Below are positions 16,654 through 26,434 of a stretch of DNA of 64,000 bases, piece after piece. The number at the start of each line of letters is the position of its first letter. Position 1 is the first letter of the stretch. The notes beneath the pieces were generated by a model that was not told the DNA's origin, searched no databases, and was given only the letters and a program-made list of their open reading frames with translations. The position numbers were made by a program, and so were the translations under genes. Origin of the DNA: Acidobacteriota bacterium (lineage in GTDB: Bacteria; Acidobacteriota; Terriglobia; Bryobacterales; Bryobacteraceae); NCBI GenBank assembly GCA_947470805.1, contig CANIVU010000016.1, forward strand, positions 40,520 through 104,519, written 5' to 3'.

Positions 16654-18115
16654 AGACGTCTTCCACCGGAACGATGGTGATCTGCGACGGCTTCCAGCCG
16701 AGCTTTTTGGTGGAGACGATTTTGTCTTCTTCGATGATGTCGCCGGGCTTGGGGGAGTTGTACTTCATCGGTGACGGCGCGTCGGAGAGGAGCTGTTTCT
16801 TCAGGTCTTCGGCGTTGTCGCTGATGGCGACGATCTGCAGGCGGTCTTTGCGAAGGTGTTTGCGGATGGCCTTCTGCACGTCTTCATGCGTCAACTTTTT
16901 CAGCGCGGCCTGGATATAGGCGGTGTATTCGGAAATGCCGTAGGCCTTGCTGTCGATCACGTAGCCGAGTTCGGCGCTCTTGGTCTTCATGAGCAGATTG
17001 ACGTTGAGCATCAGGAAGTCGCGAGTGGTTTCGAAGTCGGCTTCGGGGATGCCTTTATCGATGAGGCGTTCCAGCTCGAATAGCCCGAGGCGGAGGGCAA
17101 AGTGGGCCGTGGGCGGCTCGACGGGACGGATCCAGACCTGGAAGATCTGGCTGCGTCGGAAGAGATTGGGGTCCGGTTCGAACTGGAACATGCCGCGCGG
17201 GAAGTACTCGATGTAGGAGTAGTCGCCGTAATTGAGACCGCGAATTTCGCGCATGCGTTGATAGAGATTGCCGCCGCTGGAGCGGTGCGGGCCGAACCAG
17301 GTATTGGCAATGAGGAGCGCAGCGAAGTCCGGATGGTTGCGGGTTACGCCGGTGACGAAACCGAAGGAGTAGGCAACGGCGCGTGTCTTCTTCTGCACGA
17401 TGGTGACGTGCGTTTCCGTGGGCTGCGCGACGGCGGGCAGTCTTACGGTGGAGGGCTTTCCGGGGGGCAGCGCGGCGAAGTCTTTCTTCAGGCGTTCCAC
17501 GAAGCCAGCCGGGTACTTGCCGGCGATGCCGATGGTGAGGTTGGCCTGCGTCAGATGGGCCTTGTAAAAGGCCTGCAGATCGGCCATCGACATGGATTCG
17601 ATGGCGGTGAGCGTGCCGAGAGCGTAGTGCTCGTAGGGGTGACCTTTGTAGAGAACGTTGTAGAGCACTTCCTTGCCGAGCTCTTCGTCGTTGTTCTCGC
17701 GCAGGGCCAGACGGAGCGCGTTTTTCTGATCGTCACGGACGCGCTTCAGGTCGTCCTCGCGCCAGCCGGGGGAGAGCAGCATGTCGCGAACGAGGCCATA
17801 GTAGGTCTCCAGATTGTCGACGTGTGTGGTGCCGGAGAAGACGATCATCTCCTTATCCACCTGGTCGCCAAAACCGGCGGCCATGGGATAAAACGCGTCG
17901 AGGAGTTGCTGGTACGTTTGTGTCTTCGTACCGCTGTTGGAGAGCATGGCGGCGGTGAAAGCGGCGGCTCCGGGCCTGCCCTTCGGATCGTTGACGGAAC
18001 CGGCGCGGAAGACGAAGCGGAACTGAATGAGCGGCGATTGACCGGGCATCGCCACGACTTCCATGGCGGGCATGGTGGCAGTCATGAGGAGGAGGGAGAG
18101 AGCAAGCTTCTTCAT
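16646..18115 (-). CDS. M16-family peptidase-like protein lacking the zinc motif (inactive partner)
   Basis: 489-residue secreted protein (signal peptide about 1-22) with the two M16 domains of a pitrilysin-like half. Where the active partner has HFFEH, this one reads AFTAA in GAAAFTAAMLSNSG, so the zinc ligands are absent. Such catalytically dead subunits pair with an active M16 subunit to form the closed chamber, as in mitochondrial processing peptidase and many bacterial pairs. Its start overlaps the stop of the active subunit by 4 bases (ATGA, 18112-18115), which supports coupled translation and complex formation. Confidence 0.88.
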   Translation of the reverse strand: MKKLALSLLLMTATMPAMEVVAMPGQSPLIQFRFVFRAGSVNDPKGRPGAAAFTAAMLSNSGTKTQTYQQLLDAFYPMAAGFGDQVDKEMIVFSGTTHVDNLETYYGLVRDMLLSPGWREDDLKRVRDDQKNALRLALRENNDEELGKEVLYNVLYKGHPYEHYALGTLTAIESMSMADLQAFYKAHLTQANLTIGIAGKYPAGFVERLKKDFAALPPGKPSTVRLPAVAQPTETHVTIVQKKTRAVAYSFGFVTGVTRNHPDFAALLIANTWFGPHRSSGGNLYQRMREIRGLNYGDYSYIEYFPRGMFQFEPDPNLFRRSQIFQVWIRPVEPPTAHFALRLGLFELERLIDKGIPEADFETTRDFLMLNVNLLMKTKSAELGYVIDSKAYGISEYTAYIQAALKKLTHEDVQKAIRKHLRKDRLQIVAISDNAEDLKKQLLSDAPSPMKYNSPKPGDIIEEDKIVSTKKLGWKPSQITIVPVEDVFK

Positions 18116-19446
18116 TTGGCTTTCGGTCCGGAGAGGGTAACTACGGTGCGGCCTTCGGCCACGAAATATCTGCGGGCGACCTCGCGGAGGTCTTCCGGGG
18201 TGATCTGGTCGTAGAGCGCGTAGAGGCGGTTGAGGGTCTCCGGCGTGCGGCGGAGCGCGATGGCGCCGGCCATTGCACGGGCGATCGACTCGCTATTGTT
18301 CATCGAGAGGGCAAAGCGGTAACGGAGATTGTTCTTCACCGCGTCCAGGCGTTTTTTCTCCACCAGCGTGTCTTTGAACCCGTTCAAAGTGGAGACGATG
18401 GACTCACGAATGGCATCGACATCCCCTTCCTTCTTCACGCGCGAGTAGACGGTGAAGAGCCCTGGATCGACCTGCGAGTCGGCATCGCCGGCAATCATAT
18501 CCACTTTCTGTTCCTGCAAAACCAAGCGCTGGTAGGCGGGCGAGGTGGGTCCGAAGCCGAGGGCGCTGATGATATCGAGCGCAGCGGAGTGCTTTTCGGT
18601 ATCGGTATAGGCCGGCACTTTATAGGCGACAGCGAGCCACGGCGGCGTGGCTACGGGCCAGTCGACCTTGGCAGTGCGTTCGCCCTTCTGCGGCGGCTCA
18701 ACGGGGACGGCCGCGGTGTAGCTACCGCGTTTCCAGCCGCCCCAATGCTTCTCCACGAGCTCCTTCACGGCGTCCGGCTGAATGTCGCCGACGACCACCA
18801 CGGTCGTATACTCGGGCCGGTAGAAGCGGTCGAAGAACTGTTTGGAATAAGCGTACTGATCGGGCATGGCCTTGATGTCGGCCAGGAAGCCCATGGTGGT
18901 GTGCTTGTAGGTGTGGACGTCGAAGGCGGTGTCCTGGATTTTCTCGGCGAGCTTTGAGGTGGGGGAGGCGGAGTTCTTGTTGTATTCGCCGTTGACGGCC
19001 AGGGCCTCGGTACGGAAGACGGATTCGGAGTAGTCGAGGTTCTGGAAGCGGTCGGCTTCGAGTTCGAGGATGGAGGCGAGACTCTGTTTGGAAAATGTGG
19101 CGTGATACGCCGTCAGGTCGGCGCTGGTGAAGGCGTTGGTGGCAGCGCCGGCGGCCTTCATGGTGGCTTCCCATTTCTGCGGCGGGTTCTTCTTGGTACC
19201 GCGGAACATGACGTGTTCAAAGAAGTGGGCGAAGCCGCTCTTGCCCGCCTCTATTTCGTTGCGGGATCCGACGTTGACGACGACGTAGAGGGCGACGATG
19301 TTGGGGTAATCGGTGGGAACGGTGACCAGGCGTAACCCGTTGGGAAAGTCGTGCTGTTGGTAGGGGTAGTCGAATATCTTTCGCGGTTCGGCGGCGGTCA
19401 GCATGCTGAGAGTGGCCAGGAAGAAAGCAACAAGGAAACGGTGCAT
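18112..19446 (-). CDS. M16-family zinc metallopeptidase (active subunit)
   Basis: 444-residue secreted protein with an N-terminal signal peptide ending about residue 18. The inverted zinc motif HxxEH is intact as HFFEH in GFAHFFEHVMFRGTK, with the downstream glutamate in the ALAVNGEYNKN region. Lengths and order match the bacterial two-gene M16 system, with the active gene first and the inactive partner second. Likely periplasmic peptide degradation. The upstream amidase gene is on the same strand but only 12 bases away, so the three may share a transcript. Confidence 0.9.
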   Translation of the reverse strand: MHRFLVAFFLATLSMLTAAEPRKIFDYPYQQHDFPNGLRLVTVPTDYPNIVALYVVVNVGSRNEIEAGKSGFAHFFEHVMFRGTKKNPPQKWEATMKAAGAATNAFTSADLTAYHATFSKQSLASILELEADRFQNLDYSESVFRTEALAVNGEYNKNSASPTSKLAEKIQDTAFDVHTYKHTTMGFLADIKAMPDQYAYSKQFFDRFYRPEYTTVVVVGDIQPDAVKELVEKHWGGWKRGSYTAAVPVEPPQKGERTAKVDWPVATPPWLAVAYKVPAYTDTEKHSAALDIISALGFGPTSPAYQRLVLQEQKVDMIAGDADSQVDPGLFTVYSRVKKEGDVDAIRESIVSTLNGFKDTLVEKKRLDAVKNNLRYRFALSMNNSESIARAMAGAIALRRTPETLNRLYALYDQITPEDLREVARRYFVAEGRTVVTLSGPKAK

Positions 19447-19458
19447 CCTCCTTCCATT

Positions 19459-20784
19459 TTAGGCATACGGTGGGATGGGAGCCGCGGAAAAGGGGCCACG
19501 TGCTTGTTCCAGGTGGCAGGCTACGGTTAGCAGCGTCTCCTCTTCATAGGGGCGGCCGATCAACTGAATGCCGACCGGAAGGCCATCGGGGGTGAAGCCG
19601 AAAGGCAAGACCAATGCGGGGAAACCGTAAAGATTCCAGGGCGTGGCGGCGGCCATGCTTTCGACGAATGGACCGGGCCGCTCCCGCTTCCGCCAGGCGG
19701 GAATGGCGCATGGCGGGCCAAGCAGCACCGGCACGTCGGCCATCTGCTCCAGCATGGCAACGCGCATTTTGTCGCGAACAGCCAATTGCGTGACGACTTC
19801 GAGGCCGGAGGGTTTGGCGGGTGGCTCGCGCAGCAGTTCCAGACCCGTCCAATGCGCCTTCTCCGGGGCGGTGGCGATAACCTGGCGTTTGAGTTCATCG
19901 GTCAGCACGTTGAAGAAGAAGTCCCAGACGGCGACGGCGCGTTCCCTGCCTCGCGGGGCGAAGGGTTCGATGGTGTGACCGAGGCCTGTTAGCGTTTTGG
20001 CGGCGGCGTGGACGGCGGCGGTGATGGCGGGGTCGGCTGGTTCTTCCAGCAGGCCGATGCGCAGACGCTGGGGCGGATCGTCGCGCAGCGGAACGGGCGC
20101 GGAGAAGGGATCGCGCGGGTCGTAGCCGGCCAGGACATCGAAGAGGATGCGCACGTCGCGGGCGGTGCGCGCCATGGGGCCGGCGACGCCAAGCAGCCCG
20201 CCGGGATGGGCAATCTCCGGAAAGTGGCCGGCGGCGGAGACGCGGCCTGGCGTGGGTTTCAATCCGACGATGCCGCAGCAGTGGGCGGGCACGCGGATGG
20301 AGCCGCCGCCATCGCTGCCGATACCACCGGCCGAACAACCGGAGGCGATGGCTGCCGCTTCGCCGCCGCTCGATCCGCCGGCGGTGCGCGCCAGGTTCCA
20401 GGGATTGGCGGTCCAGCCAGTGATGGCGTTGTCGGTCTCGTAGTTGGCCAGAAATTCCGGACAGTTGGTTTTGCCGAGAATGACGGCGCCGGCGGCGCGG
20501 AGGCGAGCGACAGCGGTGGCATCGCGGGCGGCCTTGTGCCCGAGCCGATAGAGGCTCCCGGTGAGCGTGGGAAAGCCTTCCATGTCGAAGCTGTCTTTGA
20601 TGGTGATGGGAATGCCGGCAAGCGGGCCGTCTCCGCCGGTGGGATCTTCAAAGACGCGAACGAACGCGCGAAGGTGCGGATCGGCGGCGGCGATACGCTC
20701 CTGGTGGGCGCGCAGCAATTCGGCGGGCGAGATTTCGCGGCGACGCAGCGCGTCCCGTTGCTTCTCCAAAGTCCAGTAGTTCAC
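19459..20784 (-). CDS. Amidase signature family hydrolase
   Basis: 441-residue amidase with the Ser-cisSer-Lys triad recognisable as K63 (ITIKDSFD), S138 in the GGSSGGE signature and S162 in GSDGGGSIRVP. The K-to-Ser and Ser-to-Ser spacings (75 and 24) equal those of GatA. GatA itself is unlikely because no gatC or gatB is nearby and the length is slightly short. The family hydrolyses a wide range of amides, and the substrate cannot be told. No signal peptide. Divergent from moeA with almost no space between starts, depending on the moeA start. Confidence 0.88.
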   Translation of the reverse strand: MNYWTLEKQRDALRRREISPAELLRAHQERIAAADPHLRAFVRVFEDPTGGDGPLAGIPITIKDSFDMEGFPTLTGSLYRLGHKAARDATAVARLRAAGAVILGKTNCPEFLANYETDNAITGWTANPWNLARTAGGSSGGEAAAIASGCSAGGIGSDGGGSIRVPAHCCGIVGLKPTPGRVSAAGHFPEIAHPGGLLGVAGPMARTARDVRILFDVLAGYDPRDPFSAPVPLRDDPPQRLRIGLLEEPADPAITAAVHAAAKTLTGLGHTIEPFAPRGRERAVAVWDFFFNVLTDELKRQVIATAPEKAHWTGLELLREPPAKPSGLEVVTQLAVRDKMRVAMLEQMADVPVLLGPPCAIPAWRKRERPGPFVESMAAATPWNLYGFPALVLPFGFTPDGLPVGIQLIGRPYEEETLLTVACHLEQARGPFSAAPIPPYA

Positions 20785-20790
20785 TCCTTC

Positions 20791-22014
20791 ATGGTAGAGA
20801 ATCGCGCCACTGGTATCCTGGAGGCAGTGGAAGCTCTAGATTTCGCCGCCGCCCGGCAGTGTGTCCTGGATACCGTGGGCGCCCAAACTCCGGCTGTTGA
20901 AACGGTGCCGCTCGCCGAAGCCGCGGGGCGCGTGCTGGCATGCGATGTGCTTTCCGATCGATCCTATCCGCCGGTGGACCGATCCATTCGTGATGGCTTC
21001 GCCGTGCGGGCGGCCGATATGCCGGGAACGGTGAAGATCATCGGCGAGGTCCGCGCCGGGGAGATGTTTGGCGGGACGGTTCGCGAAGGGCAATGCATCC
21101 GGATCATGACGGGCGCACCGTTGCCCGACGGTGCCGACGCCGTGGTGATGGTGGAGTATGGCACCGTGGACGGCACGGCGATGACCACGGCGAAGACGCC
21201 GAAACCGGGCGAGTTCATCAACCGGGCCGGCTGCGAAACCGCGCAGGGAGATGTGGTGCTGCGGCGCGGTGTGCGGTTGAAGTTCCCTCAGATTGCGATG
21301 CTGGCGACGGTGGGCGCGGCAACAGTGGAAGTGTACCGTCGACCGCGGGTGGCCATTCTGGCGACTGGCGACGAAATCGTGCCGGTGGAAGCAACGCCCC
21401 GCACGTTCGAAGTACGGAATTCAAATTCGTGGGCCTTGGCGGCCCAGGTAACCGCGGCTGGGGGTGTTGCCACCGTGCTACCGGTCGCACCCGACAACCT
21501 GGAAGCCACCGTCCGGCTGGTGGAAGAAGGGTTGCAGGCCGACCTATTGCTGCTCTCTGGCGGCGTTTCAGCCGGCGAATATGACTTTGTGGAAGCCGCA
21601 CTGGCCCGTTGCGGCGCCGAGTTCTTCTTCACACGTGTGAAGATACGGCCCGGCGCGCCGCTGGTATTTGGCCGGGCGCGGGAGCGGTTTTTCTTTGGAT
21701 TGCCGGGCAATCCTCTGTCCACTGCGGTGACGTTCGAGGTGTTCGCACGCGCGGCCCTGGAATTGCTGAGTGGAATTGCGGAGCCCGCACTGCAAATCGT
21801 GGAAGCGCACTTGACCCAGGAGCTACGAGAAAAAGGCGGATTGACCCGCTTTCTGCCCGCCATTCTCGACAACGGCATGGCCGAAGTGACGCCGATTCAC
21901 TGGAAGGGGTCCTCGGACGTGCCATCGCTGGCGCGGTCGAACGCTTTCATCATCGCCGCGCCGGATCGTGAACATTACCAGGAGGGAGACGCGGTTCCCG
22001 TGCTCTTACAATGA
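20791..22014 (+). CDS. moeA: Molybdopterin molybdenumtransferase MoeA
   Basis: Inserts molybdate into adenylylated molybdopterin at the end of cofactor synthesis. About 407 residues from ATG 20791. Signatures seen are [49 protein letters not shown] and GLPGNPLS. The open frame runs far upstream through the amidase on the other strand, so the start must be late. GTG 20827, just after a GGAGG sequence and giving a more typical MoeA N-terminus, is a serious alternative. The stop overlaps the moaC start by 4 bases (ATGA), so the two cofactor genes are coupled. Confidence 0.92.
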   Translation: MVENRATGILEAVEALDFAAARQCVLDTVGAQTPAVETVPLAEAAGRVLACDVLSDRSYPPVDRSIRDGFAVRAADMPGTVKIIGEVRAGEMFGGTVREGQCIRIMTGAPLPDGADAVVMVEYGTVDGTAMTTAKTPKPGEFINRAGCETAQGDVVLRRGVRLKFPQIAMLATVGAATVEVYRRPRVAILATGDEIVPVEATPRTFEVRNSNSWALAAQVTAAGGVATVLPVAPDNLEATVRLVEEGLQADLLLLSGGVSAGEYDFVEAALARCGAEFFFTRVKIRPGAPLVFGRARERFFFGLPGNPLSTAVTFEVFARAALELLSGIAEPALQIVEAHLTQELREKGGLTRFLPAILDNGMAEVTPIHWKGSSDVPSLARSNAFIIAAPDREHYQEGDAVPVLLQ

Positions 22015-22505
22015 AAGGCAAACTCAGCCACTACGACGAAAAAGGCGAAGCGCGGATGGTGGATGTATCCGCCAAATCGTCAAATCTTCGCACCGCCACG
22101 GCCCACGCGTTTGTAAAGATCCGGCCGGAGGTGCTGGCAAAGCTGCCGGAGAATCCGAAGGGCGATCCGCTGGCCGTTGCACGCATCGCCGGGATTATGG
22201 CCGCCAAGCGCACGGCTGAGTGGATCCCGATGTGCCACCCGCTCCCGTTGAGCCACGTGGGCGTGGATTTACAGTTGGAAAAAGGCGGAGTGCGGATTAC
22301 GACGACGGCGTCCACGGTTGGCCCGACGGGTGTGGAAATGGAGGCGCTAACGGCCGCGAGCGCCGCGGCGTTGACGGTGTACGATATGACAAAAGCGCTC
22401 GATAAAGGCATTGAAATTCAGGACGTCTACCTGCTGGCAAAGACCGGCGGGAAGAGCGGTGACTTTCACCGCAAAGAGTCTCCGAAACCCCGGTCCGGCC
22501 GCTAA
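22011..22505 (+). CDS. moaC: Cyclic pyranopterin monophosphate synthase MoaC
   Basis: Second step of molybdenum cofactor synthesis: with MoaA it converts the GTP-derived intermediate to cyclic pyranopterin monophosphate. 164 residues, normal for MoaC, with [10 protein letters not shown] at the N-terminus, [34 protein letters not shown] and [14 protein letters not shown] as clear family motifs. Starts inside the moeA stop codon region. Followed after 13 bases by the VWA gene, which may be co-transcribed although its function is unrelated. Confidence 0.95.
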   Translation: MKGKLSHYDEKGEARMVDVSAKSSNLRTATAHAFVKIRPEVLAKLPENPKGDPLAVARIAGIMAAKRTAEWIPMCHPLPLSHVGVDLQLEKGGVRITTTASTVGPTGVEMEALTAASAAALTVYDMTKALDKGIEIQDVYLLAKTGGKSGDFHRKESPKPRSGR

Positions 22506-22518
22506 CATCCCATATACT

Positions 22519-23616
22519 ATGAGCCTCACTCGCCGATTGTTTACCTCCGCTGCACTCGCGCTACCTGCGTGGACGCAAAAAACTCCGGCCGGCAAGGCGC
22601 CGGAGGAGTCCGTCGAGGATCTGCCGCGATTCGTGACGTTCACTCGTCAGGTGATCGCCCAAACCACGGTGACCGACCGCGATGGCCGTTACGTGAACGG
22701 GCTCCAAGGACATGAGTTCCGGCTCATTGATCGAGGCAAGGTGCAGAAGATCACGGTGGAAAGCGCCGTGCAACCGCTGTCGCTGGTGGTGTGCGTGCAG
22801 GCGAACAACACCGTGGAAACGGTGCTGCCGAATGTGAAGAAGATCGGCCCGCTGCTTGAAGGGACCATCCTGGGCGAAAAGGGCCAGGCGGCGATTATCG
22901 CCTTCGACCACCGGGTTCGGGTAATGCAGGATTGGACCCGCGACGGCGACGCGATGACGAAGGCGCTGAACAAGATCAACGCCGGCTCGACGACGAGCGC
23001 CATGACCGACGCCGTTATCCAGGCGGCGCGCATGTTGAAGAATCGCCCGAAGGATCATCGGAAGGTGATTTTGTTGATCGCCGAAACGCGAGACAAGGGG
23101 AGCGAGGGGAAGACGCGCCAGGCTTTGCTGGACCTGCAGTTTGGCAACATCGTGCTGTTCTCCCTGAACATCAACCGGCTGGTAACGAGTTTGATGACCA
23201 AACAACCGCCTCCGCGGCCGCCGGCCATACCGGCCGGTGCCGGTCATACGGCGCCGGGTGGATTGATGACGCCGGAGGCGATCAACGCCAATACGGGCCA
23301 CTATAACGGTAACGTCGTGCCGCTGGTGGTGGAGGTGTTCCGCCAAGCCAAGAGCATCTTCGTCGATAACCAGTTGGAGGCGTTCACGAAGGCGACTGGC
23401 GGGCAGGAACGGTCGTTCCTCTCCTATCGGGACCTGGAACGCGTCGTGATGGACATCGGCGAGGAACTGCAAAGCCAGTACATGATCAGCTACTCGCCTT
23501 CGAACCCGGACGAGGGCGGATACCACGAGATTACGGTGGAAGTGAACCGATCTGGCCTGAAAATCCGGACACGGCCTGGGTATTGGATGGCCGCCGTTCC
23601 CGAACACATGCGCTAA
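22519..23616 (+). CDS. VWA domain protein, acidobacterial VWFA-related type, exported
   Basis: About 365 residues from ATG 22519, chosen because a signal-like segment (MSLTRRLFTSAALALPAWTQ) begins there. The VWA fold covers about 80-300. The usual MIDAS DxSxS is degenerate, reading VVCVQANNTVE at that strand. The C-terminus (QYMISYSP, GGYHEITVEV, IRTRPGYW) matches the VWFA-related family TIGR03436, which is strongly expanded in Acidobacteria. Probably periplasmic, of unknown binding partner. It ends 4 bases before a bidirectional terminator that separates it from the respiratory operon. Confidence 0.82.
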   Translation: MSLTRRLFTSAALALPAWTQKTPAGKAPEESVEDLPRFVTFTRQVIAQTTVTDRDGRYVNGLQGHEFRLIDRGKVQKITVESAVQPLSLVVCVQANNTVETVLPNVKKIGPLLEGTILGEKGQAAIIAFDHRVRVMQDWTRDGDAMTKALNKINAGSTTSAMTDAVIQAARMLKNRPKDHRKVILLIAETRDKGSEGKTRQALLDLQFGNIVLFSLNINRLVTSLMTKQPPPRPPAIPAGAGHTAPGGLMTPEAINANTGHYNGNVVPLVVEVFRQAKSIFVDNQLEAFTKATGGQERSFLSYRDLERVVMDIGEELQSQYMISYSPSNPDEGGYHEITVEVNRSGLKIRTRPGYWMAAVPEHMR

Positions 23617-23620
23617 TAGC

Positions 23621-23652
23621 GAAAAGGCCTCCGCGGAAGCGGAGGCCTTTTC
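23621..23652. terminator. Bidirectional intrinsic terminator of the respiratory operon and VWA gene
   Basis: Perfect 14-bp stem (23621-23634 with 23639-23652) with a GGAA loop, GC-rich core and A4/T4 flanks on both sides. It lies between the convergent VWA gene and the last oxidase gene and should stop both transcripts. Confidence 0.92.
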
Positions 23653-23669
23653 GTTTGTCTGTATTTCTG

Positions 23670-24095
23670 TTAGTGAGCCGGAGCGTGACCAGCGGCTGCC
23701 GGAGCGGCCCCATGTTCACCACCCGCAGCCGCAGCCGGGGTCGCGGCCTTTTTCTGCGCTGCAGGTTGTGCCTGCACGCGGAGACCGTAAGGCACCACTT
23801 TGTCACGCGAACCGATGTCGATCAGCGGGAAAAGCAGGAAGAGCCCAAGGAAGATCAGCGAACTGACGAAAATGATCGCATTGATCGGCGGATCATGCCG
23901 CAGGTGCATGAAGAACATGGCGACCAGCGTTGCCTTTACCGTGGCAATCAGGACCGCGATGATGAGATTGATGCTGCTGGACCCAAAGTTCACATAGGCG
24001 GCTCCGACGGTAACCCCGGTGAGGACCAACAGGGCCGCCAGGATGACAACGTAGATGCGTGCCGAGGAAGAGTGTGCGTGTGCGTGATCGCTCAT
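23670..24095 (-). CDS. Cytochrome c oxidase subunit IV-type protein with Ala/Pro/His-rich tail
   Basis: 141-residue membrane protein of the prokaryotic cytochrome c oxidase subunit IV family, which stabilises the oxidase. Three membrane segments lie at about 12-34, 40-62 (with the typical KATLVAMFFMHLRHD) and 70-92. The last 30 residues are a low-complexity tail of Ala, Pro, Gly and His, ending in GHAPAH. Last gene of the operon, 7 bases after subunit III. The tail resembles the low-complexity segments of ActB and of the small membrane protein in the same operon. Confidence 0.85.
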   Translation of the reverse strand: MSDHAHAHSSSARIYVVILAALLVLTGVTVGAAYVNFGSSSINLIIAVLIATVKATLVAMFFMHLRHDPPINAIIFVSSLIFLGLFLLFPLIDIGSRDKVVPYGLRVQAQPAAQKKAATPAAAAGGEHGAAPAAAGHAPAH

Positions 24096-24102
24096 ATGTC
24101 TC

Positions 24103-24768
24103 CTAGTTCACCAGATAGAGCAACGGGAACAGATAAATCCAGATCAAATCGACCAAATGCCAGTACAGACCGACCAGGTCCACCGGGGTGTAGTAGGCGC
24201 TGCTGAACTCGCCCTTCATCGTCCGCAGCGTGATCCATGAGATCAGGATCATACCGATCAGTACGTGGATACCGTGCAACCCGGTCATGCAGAAGTAAAA
24301 GCCGAAGAACATCGCCTGCTCAGCAGGACCACCACCGTGGTAGCTGAAGAACCTGCCGGGCAAGAGCCCGTCATGGAACTTGTGGGCATACTCGAAGTAC
24401 TTGATGACAAGGAACCCGCCCGCAAACCCGAGGGTCAGCAGGAGGTTCATGATCGTTTTGCCTTTGTTATTCGTCGAGGCGGAATGGACAGCCATCACCA
24501 TCGTAAAGCTGGAGCAAAGCAGGAACACCGTATTGATGGCACCCATGATGCGATCCAGGTGATGGTGCCCGGCAATCCAGGCTTCCGGATAGACACTCTG
24601 CATCAGGCCGTAGCCGACGAAGAGGCCGCCGAACATGAGAATTTCCGTGGCGAGAAACAACCACATCCCCAGTTTCGAAGTATCGAACTGCTGTTCGGCG
24701 TTTATGAAGTGATGCTGGCGGAACGCGGGTTCGGCGCCGTGTTCAGCAACGTGAGAATCAGAGCTCAT
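24103..24768 (-). CDS. ctaE: Cytochrome c oxidase subunit III
   Basis: 221-residue integral membrane subunit III of the heme-copper oxidase, with about five membrane segments. Family motifs are KLGMWLFLATEILMFGGLF, the FGFYFCMTGLHGIHVLIGM stretch, and the C-terminal GLYWHLVDLIWIYLFPLLY. It lies 2 bases after subunit I. Subunit III supports proton uptake and stability of the oxidase. Confidence 0.95.
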   Translation of the reverse strand: MSSDSHVAEHGAEPAFRQHHFINAEQQFDTSKLGMWLFLATEILMFGGLFVGYGLMQSVYPEAWIAGHHHLDRIMGAINTVFLLCSSFTMVMAVHSASTNNKGKTIMNLLLTLGFAGGFLVIKYFEYAHKFHDGLLPGRFFSYHGGGPAEQAMFFGFYFCMTGLHGIHVLIGMILISWITLRTMKGEFSSAYYTPVDLVGLYWHLVDLIWIYLFPLLYLVN

Positions 24769-24770
24769 GC

Positions 24771-26420
24771 TTAGTGATGTCCCTTCACGGACGGCTCAAA
24801 AGGCCTGTAGTAGTCGTACGGTTCGGTGGTAATCACCGGCACTTCGTGGAAGTTGTGCGTGATCGGGGGCGAGGGAATCTGCCATTCTAGCGAACGCCCG
24901 TGCCAGGGGTTAGCCGGAGCGTCCATCTTCTTGCGAAGCGACGCGAACAGGTAACCGGCCATGATCACAAAACCGAGGGCGAGAATCCAGGATCCCACGG
25001 TCGAAACCTGATGGAGGAACTGGAATTCAGGCAGGTAGTTGTAGTAGCGGCGCGGCATACCGCGGCTGCCGAGCAGGAACTGCGGCAGGAAGGTGGTGTT
25101 GAACCCGATGAAGACCAGGACAGCGGAGACGCGCGCGGCGCTCTCGTTGTACATACGGCCGAACATCTTGGGCCACCAGTAGTGCAGGCCGGCCAGGAAG
25201 GCGATCGCGGTCGAACCCATCATCACGTAGTGGAAGTGGGCAACCACGAAGTAGGTATCGTGCAAGTGGATGTCGACCGACATCGCACCCAGGAACAACC
25301 CGGTCAAGCCGCCGATGCCGAAGAGGATCAGGAACATCAGGGCGTACAGCATGGGAGCCTGGAGCGAAATCGAGCCTTTGTACATGGTCGTGATCCAGTT
25401 GAACACCTTGATGGCCGACGGGATGCCGACGAGGAAGGTGAGGAACGAGAAGATCGCCCCGGCCAGTTGCGACTGACCGCTGGTGAACATGTGATGGCCC
25501 CACACAACGAAGCTGACGATGGCGATTGCAACCGAGGAGAAGGCCGTTGCCTTGTAGCCGAAGAAAGTCTTCTGCGACATGGTGGGCACGACCTCCGAGA
25601 TGATCGCCATGCCGGGCAGAATCATGATGTAAACGGCGGGGTGCGAATAGAACCAGAAGAAATGCTGGAAGAGAACCGGGTCGCCGCCGAGCTTGGGGTC
25701 GAAAACGCCCACGCCGAAGGTGCGTTCCATGATCAGGAGCAGCAGCGTGATTGCCAGAACCGGCGTCGCCAAGACCTGAATAATAGCGGTCGAGTACATG
25801 CCCCAGATGAACAGCGGCATGCGGAACCAGCCCATACCCGGAGCGCGCAGCTTGTGGACGGTGGCGATGAAGTTCACACCCGTCAGAATCGAGGAGAAGC
25901 CGAGAACGAAGGCGGCGAATGTCATCAGCGCCACCGAGCCGTCGGTTGTCGTCGAGTACGGTGTGTAGAAGGTCCAACCCGTATCCACACCGCCGGTCAC
26001 CATCGCGGTGACAGCGATCAGTGCGCCAACCACATAGATCCAGAAACTGGCCAGATTCAACCGCGGGAAAGCAACGTCTTTTGCCCCCAGCATGATGGGC
26101 AGTACGAAGTTGCCGAGTGCGGCGGGAATGGACGGAATAATGAAAAGGAACACCATGATGGCGCCATGGAGCGTGAAGACCTTGTTATAGGTCTCGGCAT
26201 CCATGAACTGTTTGCCCGGGGCGAACAACTCCAACCGGACGAGCAGCGCGAAGACGCCGCCGAGAAAGAACATGAACAAAACAGACCACAGATACATCAC
26301 GCCTAATTTTTTGTGATCGACCGTGGTCAACCACGACAGTAACGATCCGTCGTGGAGATAATCGACGTCGTGATGCTCGACGTGGCCGTGCGCTTTGGGT
26401 GTTGCTAAGGTATCAGCCAT
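24771..26420 (-). CDS. ctaD: Cytochrome c oxidase subunit I, A2 type
   Basis: 549-residue catalytic subunit with 12 or so membrane segments, carrying low-spin heme, high-spin heme and CuB, where oxygen is reduced to water and protons are pumped. Heme ligands are seen in FTLHGAIM (H85) and in [15 protein letters not shown]; CuB ligands include H260 and HHMF. The helix VI motif reads [11 protein letters not shown], so the YSHP signature replaces the GHPEVY of A1 enzymes and the usual D-channel glutamate is absent, marking an A2-type (caa3-like) oxidase. Same operon as ACIII, giving a direct quinol-to-oxygen route. Confidence 0.96.
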   Translation of the reverse strand: MADTLATPKAHGHVEHHDVDYLHDGSLLSWLTTVDHKKLGVMYLWSVLFMFFLGGVFALLVRLELFAPGKQFMDAETYNKVFTLHGAIMVFLFIIPSIPAALGNFVLPIMLGAKDVAFPRLNLASFWIYVVGALIAVTAMVTGGVDTGWTFYTPYSTTTDGSVALMTFAAFVLGFSSILTGVNFIATVHKLRAPGMGWFRMPLFIWGMYSTAIIQVLATPVLAITLLLLIMERTFGVGVFDPKLGGDPVLFQHFFWFYSHPAVYIMILPGMAIISEVVPTMSQKTFFGYKATAFSSVAIAIVSFVVWGHHMFTSGQSQLAGAIFSFLTFLVGIPSAIKVFNWITTMYKGSISLQAPMLYALMFLILFGIGGLTGLFLGAMSVDIHLHDTYFVVAHFHYVMMGSTAIAFLAGLHYWWPKMFGRMYNESAARVSAVLVFIGFNTTFLPQFLLGSRGMPRRYYNYLPEFQFLHQVSTVGSWILALGFVIMAGYLFASLRKKMDAPANPWHGRSLEWQIPSPPITHNFHEVPVITTEPYDYYRPFEPSVKGHH

Positions 26421-26434
26421 GTGTCCTCCTGGGC

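Noticed and set aside
24900..26306. Plus-strand open frame across oxidase subunit I
   Set aside because: His/Glu/Asp-rich shadow with no motifs opposite a certain gene.
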